From positions 1 through 64,000 of the forward strand of contig CAJNDS010002585.1 in the NCBI GenBank assembly GCA_905221605.1: DNA of 64,000 bases. Direction: 5' to 3'. The DNA comes from Symbiodinium natans. Lineage: Eukaryota; Sar; Dinophyceae; Suessiales; Symbiodiniaceae. The translations under genes and the position numbers were made by a program. Positions 33,256 through 43,954 of the stretch are shown piece by piece. The notes beneath the pieces are model-generated. The model was given only the letters and a program-made list of their open reading frames with translations, made no database searches and was not told where the DNA came from. The number at the start of each line of letters is the position of its first letter. Within the stretch, counting starts at the first letter, position 1.

Positions 33256-33291
33256 TAGACTATAGAAGGGGGAACATTCTAGCATGCTACC
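33156..33291. mobile_element. foldback element family A, copy 1, with 11-bp flanking duplication
   Basis: The element at 33167-33280 starts TTGGGATGTTCCCCCTTATA and ends with an inverted, diverged copy (GAAGGGGGAACATTCT). AGCATGCTACC flanks it at 33156-33166 and 33281-33291, a likely target-site duplication. 114 bp, non-coding. Confidence 0.75.
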
Positions 33292-33411
33292 GTAAAATGG
33301 CGAAGGGCAGGCTGAACCGTTTGCCCTGGCCGGCGTAAGCGTTGATGTAGACCTGCCAAGGGCCTGGCTTCAGGGCATCGTTTTGTGGGCCTTTTTGGCT
33401 CAACTTGTTTA
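33291..33411 (-). CDS. exon-like segment between two family A elements
   Basis: On the minus strand this short interval reads as a strongly protein-like frame (LNKLSQKGPQNDALKPGPWQ, then VYINAYAGQGKRFSLPFAIL), ending at a TAG at the element boundary. Upstream the frame enters element A2 and meets a stop. Its exact fit between two foldback elements is notable. No family recognised. It could be one exon of a larger minus-strand gene. Confidence 0.42.
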
Positions 33412-33513
33412 GGATGCTCCCGTTTATACGAACAGTCCTTGATAGTGATTATAATCGGAGGTACCATAATCCCTATTCAGTACTGTTCGTATAAGGCTAA
33501 GGGGGTACATCCC
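33412..33513. mobile_element. foldback element family A, copy 2
   Basis: GGATGCTCCCGTTTATACGA on the left, with TTCGTATAAGG and GGGGGTACATCCC on the right forming the inverted end. The central part is GATTATAATC-like. 102 bp. Confidence 0.7.
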
Positions 33514-34004
33514 AACTCATGCTCATGACAAAGATTCTTAAGCCTACTGCATACGATTAAGTACGCTCTTCACACGTAAAAAAGCCTCCGAGTTTATGTT
33601 GAGGTTTAGGGCTCGAGGCTTGCAAACACGACCATGTGAAGTTGCGGGCTTTTGGGCGACACGTTCTTTGGGCTTAAGGGTCTTGGGGTGGTGTTTACGG
33701 AAGCAAAATACAAATTCGACCACTTGACATTGTTCAGATGCTGCTGCTGCCGAAACGCGAGCTGCAACGAGCTTGTCATACTGCGATCACCAAACAACAG
33801 TGATGTAACGTTTGGGGTGTAGGTAGGGATCAGGGTGCACCAAGGGGCCGTGCAATAGTGTTGTGTTCTTGATGTATGAGACTTGCGAGGATGCACGGCT
33901 GCTTGGACCGAAGGCTTGAAAAACATCTGATACCATTACACTAGACTGTGCTGTTGCTCAGTATTGTGGACTGCCACGGACTTGCCACTCATGCCAGGAC
34001 CCGC
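33514..34004. other. no supported gene
   Basis: A minus-strand frame of 106 codons (33606-33926) has no recognisable motif. Otherwise unremarkable up to the CA tract. Confidence 0.35.
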
Positions 34005-34736
<732 letters not shown>

Positions 34737-34858
34737 AGAGACTTTGCTCGTCCGAACAAACAAGAACACTCTGAAGCCCGAAGAATGCCAGCAGTCCCGA
34801 ATGGCCCGCCTTTGGTCGGCGTCAAGAATACCCAAGTGCTCAAGTTGTTGATCTGGCG

Positions 34859-35647
34859 ATGGCCAGTATGCTTTTTGCCATCGGCATCGAAGATCATCCT
34901 CAAGGGTGCCAAAGGTGCTCAGGAGAACCGCTAATTCAAAAACGCCGCGTAGCCCTTTCTACACAAGGAACCATTTACGGCGTCCTCAAGGAAATTCAGA
35001 TGATAGTATTTAGGCTTTTCTGTGCTCAGCAGTCTCAGCGGGCCCTCTCTTCTGCGGAACTGTTGACTTCCATTCTGGGCTTGAAGGGTCGGACACACAG
35101 AACTACAGGTAAGTGCAACTTCGCCTTGATCTTGGCATATTTATGTGATGCGACCATGAACACTCTGTTCGATGTAGGCGGATCTTTAGGCGGATCTTTG
35201 ACTGCAATTGTATTATCCATGCTACAGAGTCATACAGCAACCAGCACCTGGTTACATCTCCCTCCAATATCCTGTGAAGAAGAATGGTTCAGGCCCGGTG
35301 CACCCCCCTCGAGGTCGCTGGGCCAAGTTTTTCATGAGTCTGTGTCGTGTGAAAAGCCACAATTTCCCTCCCATCCAACCCTGAAGGCCCTGAAGCCTAC
35401 CCAGAGCCGACCCAAAACCCACAATACCCAAGATTCTTTAAAGCATGTAACTCATGTAACCATAAGTTATGTTAAGCCACAATCTGTGTTCAATCTTTCG
35501 CTCAAGGCAGGTGAGATAAATCCTCCTGAGACCCGAGGTTCGGCAACCCTGGCATCTGAGAGCGCGGCCAGGTACCATCGGATTGCCTCCAGATCTTTTC
35601 ATTCTTCCCATCCTCTTCGCCTTGCTTTGGGACTAGACGTCTGGTAA
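34859..35647 (+). CDS. 262-codon open frame, unknown function
   Basis: An ATG at 34859 opens the longest non-repetitive frame in this part of the window. The first part is protein-like (QTIYGVLKEIQ-type sequence, then ALSSAELLTSILGLKGRTHR). ACAG|GTAAGT at about 35106 is a textbook splice donor, so the exon may stop there at about 83 residues. The later part is less convincing (Ser/His/Pro-rich). No domain or membrane segment recognised. Confidence 0.35.
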   Translation: MASMLFAIGIEDHPQGCQRCSGEPLIQKRRVALSTQGTIYGVLKEIQMIVFRLFCAQQSQRALSSAELLTSILGLKGRTHRTTGKCNFALILAYLCDATMNTLFDVGGSLGGSLTAIVLSMLQSHTATSTWLHLPPISCEEEWFRPGAPPSRSLGQVFHESVSCEKPQFPSHPTLKALKPTQSRPKTHNTQDSLKHVTHVTISYVKPQSVFNLSLKAGEINPPETRGSATLASESAARYHRIASRSFHSSHPLRLALGLDVW

Positions 35648-36833
35648 CTGTTGGGGGGGTTTGAGTGTTTTTGTGCTTTTGACAGGTTTGGCTCCGTCCA
35701 TGCCGCCTGGAGCCATGAGTATGGTGCGTGGTGTGCTTTGAGCTTTTTCCTGCACACGTGGGACTCTAAACTGAAAAAGAAAACCTGTTGGCCCGAAACC
35801 CAAAACCCAAAACCCTAAACCCTAAACCCAAAACCCAAATCAGAACGCCCCCTGCAGGCTCTGGCCCTGAGCATGGCTCTGCTTGGGCAGATCCACCGCT
35901 CCGACAGCGCTTCGAGAAGCGCAGAGCACCGGCTCATTGCAAGCCATTGCACCAGTTTTTGGAGTTTCGAAGAAGAGTGATATGGAGACCTTGCCATGGC
36001 GGTTTGGTTCGTGGCTCGTCTTCGGAATTGCCCGAGCCTTTTGCCTTTTCGCATGCCCGCGGGAGGCACCGGAGAGGTGATTGCTGGTTATGGCGCGGGA
36101 CGATGGACTCGCGAGCAGTGGCAGTCGCCGTCACCGACTGGCGTTTGTGCAACTTGACCTCTCGGACAAGTGTGCAGGCCCGTGTGCATTTCTTCCGCAC
36201 ACGTCTGCTCTAGCCATTTGTAATGATGGTAATGACTCGCATGGTTCCATTGCAAAGGAGAGCGGCCCAAACGAACATCATGCGCTTCAACCTATCGTGC
36301 GCATCTTAGGAAACAGAGAGGGCGGCAACAAGGGGGCATCGGCCTTAGGGGTTCGGGGGCTGGTTAGATCCAAACCCTGAAGCCTTCGAAAGCCAGAGTC
36401 ACCCGACCCTACAGACCTATAGTCCTCCTCCACTCCCCCTCAGATCCTATCGAGGCTTGGCCAGGCGCTCTGGTGAAATTCGCGGCGACGCTTTTGGTCT
36501 TCTCTCATCCTTATCGACTCATGTCAGACTTGAAGACTCAGGCCAACTTTTGGTTCAGGGTTTAGGGTTTGGGGTTTAGGGTTCGGGCTATAGAAGTCCT
36601 TATCGACATAGGAGACTTCATGGCGCCCGAGCGTTAAAGGGTAGCCTGATGGTAATCTCATGAGCAAGGCCTTTGTTGGGGGAGTGATCTTGTGCCCTGT
36701 CACTTGAGAATCTTTGGGACTGTCGATGTAACAAGACCTGAGATACAAAGGACTTAGATTAAGGCGTACTCTAAGCCTTCGTCTGCTGAAATCTGGGCAC
36801 AAAGGCATTGACTCACAATACAAATAGCATTCC
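35648..36833. other. weak open frames and telomere-like patches
   Basis: CCCTAAA-like patches lie near 35800-35840 and 36556-36585. A plus-strand frame at 36081-36380 (99 codons, SSGSRRHRLAFVQLDLSDKC) is moderately protein-like. It is opposed by minus-strand frames, and nothing is assignable. Confidence 0.3.
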
Positions 36834-36896
36834 CTTAGGGTCCCTTTATAAGTATACTATAATGACCCTCCAAAATTCTATTCTAAGATAACTCGT
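36834..36896. mobile_element. foldback-like element family F, copy 2
   Basis: TTAGGGTCCCTTTATAAGTA, then ACCCTCCAAAATTCTATTCT, the reverse-orientation counterpart of 45944-46010. Confidence 0.4.
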
Positions 36897-37382
36897 TGTA
36901 ACCTTGGCTTCTGGGCCTTGCTTGGAAGCCTCAACAATACGGCGCGCACGGTGATGGTGGAACTCCTTCTCTCGCTCAAAAGGCACGTGGAGAAGCAACT
37001 TATTGCTGCCGTTGTGCTTCTTCGGCGCTGCCCGACTAAGGGAGTTCCCGAATTTCCCACGCTGTTTACTCTGCTGCTTCTGTTTGTTGTGTATAGGCTG
37101 TGGGCACCCTGCGGCCAAATTTCAAGTTATAAACACAGGGCAGCACCGCACATATGCCCTGAGAAAGAAAACGAAGCCTCTGCTGCGTGCTGTACACTAG
37201 ATCAGTCTTCACGATTTCGCATTGTGGCAGATTTTTGCTTTGGTCCGGGCGTCCACTCTGATGGGTCATTCTGTCTCGCATCTAAGATACTCTACGTCTC
37301 CGAGCTGTGCCCCCCCGAGAAGGGACTCGGGCCGAGCACTCCAGCCAAGCACTTAAGGGACTTAAGGGCTGTCACCACATAG
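36897..37382 (+). CDS. open stretch with a hydrophobic segment, strand uncertain
   Basis: The plus frame gives about 160 residues with a single membrane-like segment (LFTLLLLFVVYRLWAP) and a cysteine-containing tail. The minus frame over 36846-37118 is also open and polar (KKHNGSNKLLLHVPFEREKE), so the coding strand cannot be decided. The plus frame has no ATG near its beginning, which fits an internal exon. No family recognised. Confidence 0.25.
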   Translation, partial: CNLGFWALLGSLNNTARTVMVELLLSLKRHVEKQLIAAVVLLRRCPTKGVPEFPTLFTLLLLFVVYRLWAPCGQISSYKHRAAPHICPEKENEASAACCTLDQSSRFRIVADFCFGPGVHSDGSFCLASKILYVSELCPPEKGLGPSTPAKHLRDLRAVTT

Positions 37383-37405
37383 GTCTCCTTCTATGACGCG
37401 CTCCG

Positions 37406-37878
37406 GTGACAACTTGTGACCGATGCTACAATCGCCGGTACGGTGGGCCACACCAGCCTCCGAGAGAACGGTGCGACTGTTTTTGTACTACAAACGAGCT
37501 ATATTCTAGCATGCCTGACGGACACAAAGCTCTAGGCTTCAGGCGTAGCTTAAAGTTAGTTGTCAACAAGCTTTACTATGCAGCTTCAGCGTCAAGCAGA
37601 GAATGAGGGGTGCATCCTCGGCGATGTCTTCCACCGAGAACTCAAACCTGTCTTGGAGGAGGCGACGAAGCCCCACCATGTTTAGGGCTTTCGGGGTCTA
37701 AAGAAGAGGACAGGATCTTGAGGTGAACCAGTCGGAGTCTGATTTGTTTCCAATCCTTCGCCTGCAACAGCCCAACTCTGCATAGCATCCAAGCACATGC
37801 CTCCACCTTCTATAGTGCCAACACCCTATCCGTCCCCATCCGCGCGTTTGCTTTGACGCGAGATTCTTTTTGATGTAG
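37406..37878. other. no supported gene
   Basis: A 66-codon plus frame (37406-37606) carries CDRCYN and CDCFC cysteine pairs but has no clear start. The rest is featureless. Confidence 0.3.
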
Positions 37879-38184
37879 GAAAAGTCGGCTCAAGTGGTCG
37901 CTCTGACATTCACGTCCACGTGGAAGGGACCAAATATGGAAGCGATGAGAAGAGCCCAAGTCACGGATCCATTTTTCGATTTGGTCCGTAAGCCAAAGTT
38001 CCCGGACGGTCAGGCAATGCAGCATGGCTCACCCAGCGAACTCTTTTTCGAGTCTGCGAACCCTTCCACTTCCGGGCGTCCTGGCATATACCGTCCACAA
38101 TGCTATGTTCTGTCGGGTGCCTCTCAGGCCGCTGATGCAGGCCCCATCAAACCCCGCAATAGTAACCACGCTAAAGCCATATGA
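37879..38184 (+). CDS. exon-like open stretch after a TAG|G acceptor
   Basis: An in-frame TAG at 37876-37878 is itself part of a TTTTTGATGTAG|G acceptor-like site. The following 101 codons are well balanced (EAMRRAQVTDPFFDLVRKPK, then SGRPGIYRPQCYVLSG) and end at a TGA. The opposite-strand frame is shorter and less convincing. This could be a terminal exon. No family recognised. Confidence 0.38.
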   Translation, partial: EKSAQVVALTFTSTWKGPNMEAMRRAQVTDPFFDLVRKPKFPDGQAMQHGSPSELFFESANPSTSGRPGIYRPQCYVLSGASQAADAGPIKPRNSNHAKAI

Positions 38185-38289
38185 GAAGAGCGGTTTCCTT
38201 AGCACGTCAAAAAAATAAGCCGAACTTTGTGCGGACGCAGAGCCGCACAGGAGAGAAAATCCTCACGTGTGTGTCAAGGCGAACCTTCA

Positions 38290-38365
38290 CCTTTTTGGGG
38301 GCCACTTATTAAGGGGATTCTATTCTATTTTGGGGATAAAAGGGGGGTACCTCGATTTTGGGAGA
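38290..38365. mobile_element. foldback element family C, copy 3 (partial)
   Basis: TTAAGGGGATTCTATTCTAT matches the family C copy at 50945. GGGGGGTACCTCGATTTTGGG matches the 47831 and 53770 copies, though one end is degraded. Confidence 0.45.
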
Positions 38366-38385
38366 TACACATATGAGTCACACAA

Positions 38386-38598
38386 TCAGCTGAGTGAATC
38401 TTCGTCCTGCAGACCGAAAACTAAAGCTCTAAGGAAAGGGGTTGAGTCACGCCTGAAGATGCTGTCGCACTTGACGTCGATGTCCTTGCTTCGCACACGT
38501 CCATACTTCCCCGACTTCACGTGGGTGCCCATGGAGAAGTATCCTGGCGTGCTGCAGAGGTAGCGGGTTTGCGTTTGAGTTTGAAGAACCGAAATCGA
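38386..38598 (-). CDS. exon-like open stretch, 70 residues
   Basis: Between in-frame stops the minus strand encodes a well-balanced segment (GYFSMGTHVKSGKYGRVRSK, then DVKCDSIFRRDSTPFLRAL). CTCTGCAG|CACG near 38555 could be a splice acceptor at its 5' side. A plus-strand frame over the same DNA (KALRKGVESRLKMLSHL) is the alternative. No family recognised. Confidence 0.38.
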   Translation of the reverse strand, partial: SISVLQTQTQTRYLCSTPGYFSMGTHVKSGKYGRVRSKDIDVKCDSIFRRDSTPFLRALVFGLQDEDSLS

Positions 38599-38821
38599 TC
38601 ATCCAAGACGTTTTTAGTCATGCGCTGATCTCGGATTGTCGTCAAAGCACCTGAGGAAACACTGACGGCAAATCGTTGTGAGACTGAATTGACCGAGCTA
38701 TGTAGACACACCAATTTGACCTAAGCACGAAGGCCCGTTCTGCTGAATCTTGTGCTTGGCGCCTCACATTTGCCTTTGCAGTGTCTGTGGGGCGCTCTAG
38801 CTGAGATGCCCCAGACTCGAC

Positions 38822-39064
38822 CTAGACCGTCGCGAGCCCGGTAGCTGAGAATCCGAGATGCGCGGCGAGGCGATCGCGAAGCGATGGTGTGTGTAAGCGA
38901 CAGTTGAAAGTGATGTGTTGAAAGTCATGTGCTTTAGAGGCGCAGTAGACCTCTAAGTAAGAAGGGTATGAGCAACCAGCAGCCTGACAACGACCAACAA
39001 AGCGCTGGCATAAACCTTTGGCAAACCCAACGTCGGTTGAGTAGCCCTTTTCAGAACAACACAA
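38822..39064 (-). CDS. small cysteine-containing open frame
   Basis: 80 codons with five to six cysteines (CQRFVGRCQAAGCSYPSYLE, then AHDFQHITFNCRLHTPSLRD) and a stop at 38822. The spacing does not match a zinc-binding family I know. It may be an exon. Confidence 0.3.
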   Translation of the reverse strand: MCCSEKGYSTDVGFAKGLCQRFVGRCQAAGCSYPSYLEVYCASKAHDFQHITFNCRLHTPSLRDRLAAHLGFSATGLATV

Positions 39065-39165
39065 GCCTCAAACACGGCCCTCTAAACATCCCGAGGAAAG
39101 GTAGCGAACACAAAGTTATGTCACACTTTCGTTTCTCTGTGCCATCGCTCCAATAAGTTCCCCTA

Positions 39166-40150
39166 AAATTCTAAACCCTAAACCCTGAACCCTGAACCCT
39201 AAACCCTAAACTCTAAGCCCTAAATAAGTCGTCGTAAGCCTCTGATCTCCACCCCTTCGATCTTGTCGCCCTTGGAGAAGCTCAAGTCCACCTGGGTTTG
39301 GCGACGTTTAGGGTTTAGGGTTTAGGGTTTGGGGTTTAGGGTTTGGGCTTTAGGGTTTGGGGTTTAGGGTGTGTGGTTTAGGGTTTGGGGTTTTGGGATT
39401 GGACTCTCAAAGTCGCACAAGGCCGGCAAGGCATCGGTTGGTTCTTGGTCTGAGGTGTTTAGGGTTTAGGGTATCTATTGCTCTTAAGTATACAGGCGGT
39501 ATATGGTATGCCACGAATGCTTTCAATTCCGGACGCGGAGTTGTGTATCAAGAAGGTCGGCTGATGGTTTTTCCTCACGCGACAAGGACATAATTTGATA
39601 TAGTGTCGTAGTTACAGACTCGCGACTCCTGTACGATTGCATAGGTGTAGTTACATACCTCTGGGTTAGACTCAGCTGCATGAAACATATCAAAGTCTGT
39701 TTCTCGGAGATGGTTTGCTTTCTAGCGGTCCTAAAGTCCCAAAGTCTGAGCCCTATGCCACTTCGAAAGTTCAGTGATTCGGAGCAGGGTCTCAGTGCAT
39801 TTTGCCATGCTGCACGGAGGATCTGAAAGACTGCACCCTTAAACTATGGTATTCGGGGCCGGTGGGCCCACAGCCTGTCAACCCAACCCCCAAGAATGCG
39901 CAAAGCCTCCCAGCCCTGTAACACATGCAATGAAGTGTAGAGCAATTTTTCTGTATGCAACAGAAAACGGTATGGTTTACCAAACCCTAAACCCCTAAAC
40001 CCCTAAACCCCTAAACCCCTAAACCCTAAACCCTAAGCCCTAAACCCCCTAAACCCTAACCCACGGTATGGTTTACTAAACCCTAAACACCTAAACCCCT
40101 AAACCCTAAACCCTAAACCCTAAACCCCTAAACCCCTATACCCTAAACCC
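39166..40150. other. telomere-like patches and a short exon-like fragment
   Basis: CCCTAAA/TTTAGGG patches lie at 39166-39224, 39308-39378, 39458-39470 and 39984-40153, the last in two blocks each preceded by GGTATGGTTTACY. Between them 39471-39593 reads SIALKYTGGIWYATNAFNSG plus RGVVYQEGRLMVFPH on the plus strand, which is protein-like but short. Confidence 0.5.
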
Positions 40151-40283
40151 TTCGGGTCAAGGAAGTCCAAACTTGCCACCTCTGAGCCGCCAAAGTGGGG
40201 TGTGCATTGGCCGTTTTCTGCTCTTAATTATCGCTACACTACACACGCACATCCTTTGCCTCCAGGATCTCGACAAAGCTGCC

Positions 40284-40340
40284 TTTAGGGGTTTGGGGTT
40301 ACCCTAAACCCTAAACCTTAGGGTTCAGGGTTTAGGGTCT
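40284..40340. repeat. head-to-head interstitial telomere repeats
   Basis: CCCTAAACCCTAAACC is directly followed by TTAGGGTTCAGGGTTTAGGG, an inverted pair of telomere-type patches that can fold into a hairpin. Confidence 0.8.
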
Positions 40341-40482
40341 ACCTCCCTCTTTTCACCCAGCGGCGTCGAAGTGTGCTTGCTTGTCTTTCTTCGCCCGCGC
40401 TTCAATCGGCGCATCGCTGAAGCGGCGATAGCATCGCACGGTCCTGGGCAACGGAGCTGACCCCATCGGACTGAGGGCTCTG

Positions 40483-40713
40483 CTAATTCACTTTTTCAAA
40501 GCCAAAAGGCTCGTAGTTCAAGGATGCGGCCTGTTTTGGGTTTTTTTTGGCCAGTCTAGGATAGTTAGTATCGGGCCTGACGCCCAGAGAAGTCCCGTTC
40601 GCCCGCGGCGGCAAAAGCAAGAATTCGAGTTCACAACCGGAGACTCTCAACTTCAGCTGCGAAGACGCGCTCGACTTCTCACCGTTTGAGGATTTCGATT
40701 GGCTAGTCCTCAA
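40483..40713 (-). CDS. exon-like open stretch, unknown function
   Basis: 76 codons with polar, balanced composition (NGEKSSASSQLKLRVSGCEL, then NYPRLAKKNPKQAASLNYEP) ending at a TAG. No ATG is convincingly placed and no domain recognised. Confidence 0.28.
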   Translation of the reverse strand: MRTSQSKSSNGEKSSASSQLKLRVSGCELEFLLLPPRANGTSLGVRPDTNYPRLAKKNPKQAASLNYEPFGFEKVN

Positions 40714-40739
40714 GCGTCTAAGGGATGAGTGAGCAACAC

Positions 40740-41178
40740 ACGGATCACAAGCAAAGTCAGAACATGCTCAGTTCGAATGATAACAATAATGGCACCGACG
40801 GTTGGGGGCCTACCCGGTGCATGTCTGATCCTGAGCAATCGCAAAGCTAAATCGACATGTCAGTCCCTATAGATGGGGATATACTCTCCTGGCCTGGACG
40901 CCTCAATAATGCATCGCAAAAGACCGGATAACCCCACATGAGTATCTCTTGCTTGTTACGTGCACGTGCGTCGGGGTGTGTAGGTGTGTGTGTGTGTGAT
41001 CCCCAGACAAGGTTACCCTGCGGGAGCTTGTGCCCAAGTGCCTAAACCATCCTAAACCCTAAGCCCTAAACCTTAAACCCTAAACCCTAAACCCTAAGCC
41101 CAAGGCTCTGCCAACTCGGTCCGAAGGTTCTACTCCAGATGACCTTGTAGGAAATCTGGACAAAGTCCTGTTGCGAGA
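40740..41178. other. no supported gene
   Basis: Contains a short GTGTGTGTGTG tract (40980-40999) and a CCCTAAA patch (41041-41103). Confidence 0.5.
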
Positions 41179-41290
41179 CATGTGGCCAGTTCTCTAAATT
41201 AGGGTCCTGTTTTGGGTACCCTGAATAAGAGGGGCCGCCTCATTACAAGGACCCCAAAAAGGACCATATTTTAGAGAAATCACCATGTGG
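41179..41290. mobile_element. foldback element family B, copy 2, with 7-bp flanking duplication
   Basis: The element at 41186-41283 begins CCAGTTCTCTAAATTAGGGT and ends with an inverted copy (TTTTAGAGAAATCAC). CATGTGG occurs at 41179-41185 and again at 41284-41290. It shares ends with the 30445 copy. Confidence 0.75.
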
Positions 41291-41626
41291 GCTCCTTGGG
41301 TTAAGGCCCATAGGGCGCTCTATTGACGGCTTGTCGGTAATCTTAAGTTGTGGAAGGAGCTTCATTTCTTCTGCCGGGTAAGTGTCCTTGGAGAAGATGG
41401 AGAACATAAGGATAGAATATGATGCAACTGAGCGAACTACTGCGCTAACGGTACATAGACTCAACCGAGGAGAGAAATCTTCGGACTGGAGAGTCCTATG
41501 CTCACGAAGCTCCACTGATTGTCCCAGGCTGTAAGGCGCAATGTGTGCGTGGCAAGATCGGCATGGCATTGTGTGCATGCTGAAAATACACGTGCTGCAA
41601 CATACGTAATTGCGTGCTGTATACAT
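41291..41626 (-). CDS. exon-like open stretch running into foldback element B2
   Basis: The frame is protein-like from about 41540 to 41291 (SVELREHRTLQSEDFSPRLS, then AEEMKLLPQLKITDKPSIER) and then enters the foldback element. Upstream it overlaps a TACTG-rich low-complexity tract. No family recognised. Confidence 0.3.
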
Positions 41627-41639
41627 CGTGAAAATTGAG

Positions 41640-41830
41640 ATAAGGTAGTTTGCCTACTGTACCGTCAATACTGTAGTATGGGGTAGTATCAGGCAGCATA
41701 CAGTAGATGCAGATAGAATCGTAGCATACTAAAGTATATTGTAGTTTCCTGTAGTATGCTGCAGCGCACTGTGTCGTAGCGTGCTGTAGTGTAGTGCGCT
41801 GCTCCAAATTGTAGCACACTGGCACTGGGG
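41640..41830. repeat. CTGTAGTAT / TAGTATGCTG low-complexity tract
   Basis: Short near-palindromic words (ACTGTAGTAT, GTAGTATGCTGCAG, GTGCTGTAGTG) repeat irregularly. Similar words occur near 17180, 51780, 52100, 54680, 56270 and 63780. Confidence 0.6.
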
Positions 41831-41935
41831 GAAAAACCTGGCGACCTGAGCAGGAAGCATCCAATGTCGGATCCTTAACGCAACGACTCCGAAATCCAAA
41901 CAATGAATGCAGGTTCGGGTGTCCTGAATAGCCAT

Positions 41936-42886
41936 CCAGAAGAGGCCGTTGTCCTTCTCCTCAAACTTGCAGGCCTCGCTGGTTGGGTGCCAACATCAGC
42001 CTACCTGTGCTTAGATGAAGTCTTCGGCTTTGTCAGGAGACTCTCAACTTAGCCGAGAATTCTTCCCCAACGAGTAGTTTCATTGCTTTCTCCTGGTTGC
42101 TGCTGTTTTGTGTGGCTTGTGGCTGGTGGCGAGGGTTTGGGGGAAACGAAGTGACGGCGTTTATGACGAGGTTTAGAGAAGATTAGGAGGTTCGACGAGA
42201 GTTCTAGAAGGGTTGAAAATCCATACCGAACGGGTTGACAGCAGACCGTCCAGCACCCACCATCGGAAGACTTAACAGCTGAGCGAGGGCCCCATCAGCA
42301 TGAGCAGCAAGGGCATGTGTCAGGGAAAGCACACGCCAAACTTACAGAATGCGAGAGGCAAGAAGATGCTTCGACGAAGTCAGCATCGATCCCACTGAAT
42401 CCTATGCGTACGCAACAGAACGCCATCAACCCAAACTCAGCCCAGAAATGAGCCCGGACGTCTTGGCATCTCATACATAAGTCCAACATCCGAAACTCTA
42501 AAACTAGCCTCCAGCTGAGTATAGCGATTCCCGAGATAACAGTGTCCAACAAGTGACTGTTGCCTATTTCTCGACACGCCCCGAAAACTAAGCCTCAACC
42601 ACAAGTTGCACAACTCCAAACCGCAAAGCATGAACCACGTCAAGCGCCAAGCCGTAAACGCCTTGACTCCCCAAAAGGCCTAAATAGCCTACATTCACCC
42701 AACAAGTCCGAAACCTGCACAGAGAAGGGGGAGCTCCCTTGTCTCCCGCTGAACCCTTGTCTCCCTTTATCTGTGCACCTCTTTCATCTCGTCTGTCCAC
42801 TCTTCTGAGTTGTCTCCCCAGGGTCCTTTCCACTCCTGCAAGTGAGAGATGGGCTTACCCTAACCGTAAACCCTTTCAACCCTGAT
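41936..42886. other. weak open frames
   Basis: A plus frame at 42239-42451 is polar and protein-like (SGKAHAKLTECERQEDASTK). Minus frames at 42295-42552 and 42437-42643 compete with it. CCTTGTCTCCC-type words lie at 42735-42800. Nothing assignable. Confidence 0.28.
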
Positions 42887-42889
42887 CTT

Positions 42890-42964
42890 GGGATGTTCCC
42901 CCTTATACGAACAGTCCTGAATGGGGATCTCTAATAAGGACTGTTAGTATAAGGGGGAACATCC
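42890..42964. mobile_element. foldback element family A, copy 3
   Basis: 28-bp arms starting GGATGTTCCCCCTTATACGA; the reverse complement of the right arm differs at one position. 75 bp in total, a nearly pure hairpin. Confidence 0.85.
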
Positions 42965-43071
42965 GTAAACCCTGAACCTGGAAAGGGCCTGGCATGAGGA
43001 CTAGGGTTGGCTTCAGCCTCTCTCTCTCGCGGCTTGGGGGTTTCAAGGTCAGAGGATGCATCTGTCGTATC

Positions 43072-43172
43072 TTGGGATGTTTCCCCTTATACTAACAGTC
43101 TTTACTGGGATTATAGTACCCCCAATTAGGATCCCTATTAAGGGACGGTTAGTATAAGGGGGAACATCCCAA
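43072..43172. mobile_element. foldback element family A, copy 4
   Basis: Starts TTGGGATGTTTCCCCTTATA and ends with the inverted GGGGGAACATCCCAA; the interior is GATTATAGTACCCCC-like. It lies only 107 bp after copy 3. Confidence 0.85.
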
Positions 43173-43184
43173 CTTAAACTGTAG

Positions 43185-43390
43185 TATCTGCAGATCGATT
43201 TCTTCGCGTTTAGGACAAAGACCCATGGGGTTGAGGATTTGATTAGGTGAGATCCCTGCTGAGATCTTTGGACACCTACACACCTGCCAAACCTAGTCAA
43301 CAATCCAGTTGCGGTATATGAGCACAGCTGCAGGACTTCGATGAGCCTGTGCTGAAATTGTATTGCAAGCGGCACGAGTTGCGACCCCAC
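43185..43390 (-). CDS. exon-like open stretch running into foldback element A4
   Basis: From an ATG at 43390 the minus strand reads MGSQLVPLAIQFQHRLIEVL and continues protein-like (GVQRSQQGSHLIKSSTPWVF) until it enters element A4 at 43172. Another minus-strand frame overlaps upstream. No family recognised. Confidence 0.33.
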
Positions 43391-43418
43391 AAAGAGGGAC
43401 AGGAGAGGATTGTGAGAA

Positions 43419-43688
43419 ATGAACCACAGATCAAAGGATCTGCTCGTGGGATTTGCGCATCAACAGAGAAGACGGCCAGGAGACCATGAGAAGGGAGACA
43501 CTCTCTCTCTCTCTGTGTACAAAAGCAAGGAAAACGAAAAGAACAAACAACATGTAGCATCGAAATACCCCGTTATTCGAGAAGTAAGTGGGCACTGGGA
43601 AGGCAGCAAAGAAGTTTCGGCGACGAGGTTGGTCACAGGTTGTTTAGGAAATGGCTACAAGGTCGGAACAGGCAGGTACCGGCAATAG
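43419..43688 (+). CDS. 89-codon open frame, lysine/serine-rich
   Basis: An ATG directly after an in-frame TGA opens a hydrophilic frame (KDLLVGFAHQQRRRPGDHEK, then KNKQHVASKYPVIREVSGHW), with a short CTCTCTCTCT tract inside. No domain recognised. It may be a small gene or exon. Confidence 0.3.
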   Translation: MNHRSKDLLVGFAHQQRRRPGDHEKGDTLSLSVYKSKENEKNKQHVASKYPVIREVSGHWEGSKEVSATRLVTGCLGNGYKVGTGRYRQ

Positions 43689-43747
43689 GGTGGCCCCGCT
43701 ACAATACGTAAACTTTTTGGGAACTGCAATGAACTACAGATGAGTAT

Positions 43748-43954
43748 GTGCATGATATCAAACCAAAACATGGAAGTCACCAGTGTGTGAAGAGGTACTG
43801 CATGCAGCCATTCCAAAATCCCCAACACAGCAAATACTGGAGCAGGACAAGTAGCGTCGTGCGCCCAGGGGTTGCGACAACAAAGGAGTTGGTTGCCTTG
43901 CGCCTGTCCACCGTGGTTGGTTTCTCAGATCCAAGCTATTCTCGTATACCATGA
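43748..43954 (+). CDS. 68-codon open frame
   Basis: An ATG-started frame of ordinary composition (MHDIKPKHGSHQCVKRYCMQ), opposed by a minus-strand frame of similar length. Weak candidate. Confidence 0.2.
   Translation: MHDIKPKHGSHQCVKRYCMQPFQNPQHSKYWSRTSSVVRPGVATTKELVALRLSTVVGFSDPSYSRIP

Noticed and set aside
33388-33405. Possible spliced-leader relic (TTTTTGGCTCAAC)
   Set aside because: It lacks the final AAG and lies inside a better exon-like frame on the other strand; chance match.
37884-37895. Possible spliced-leader relic (TCGGCTCAAG)
   Set aside because: Only about nine matching bases at the 3' end and no tandem copy; likely chance.
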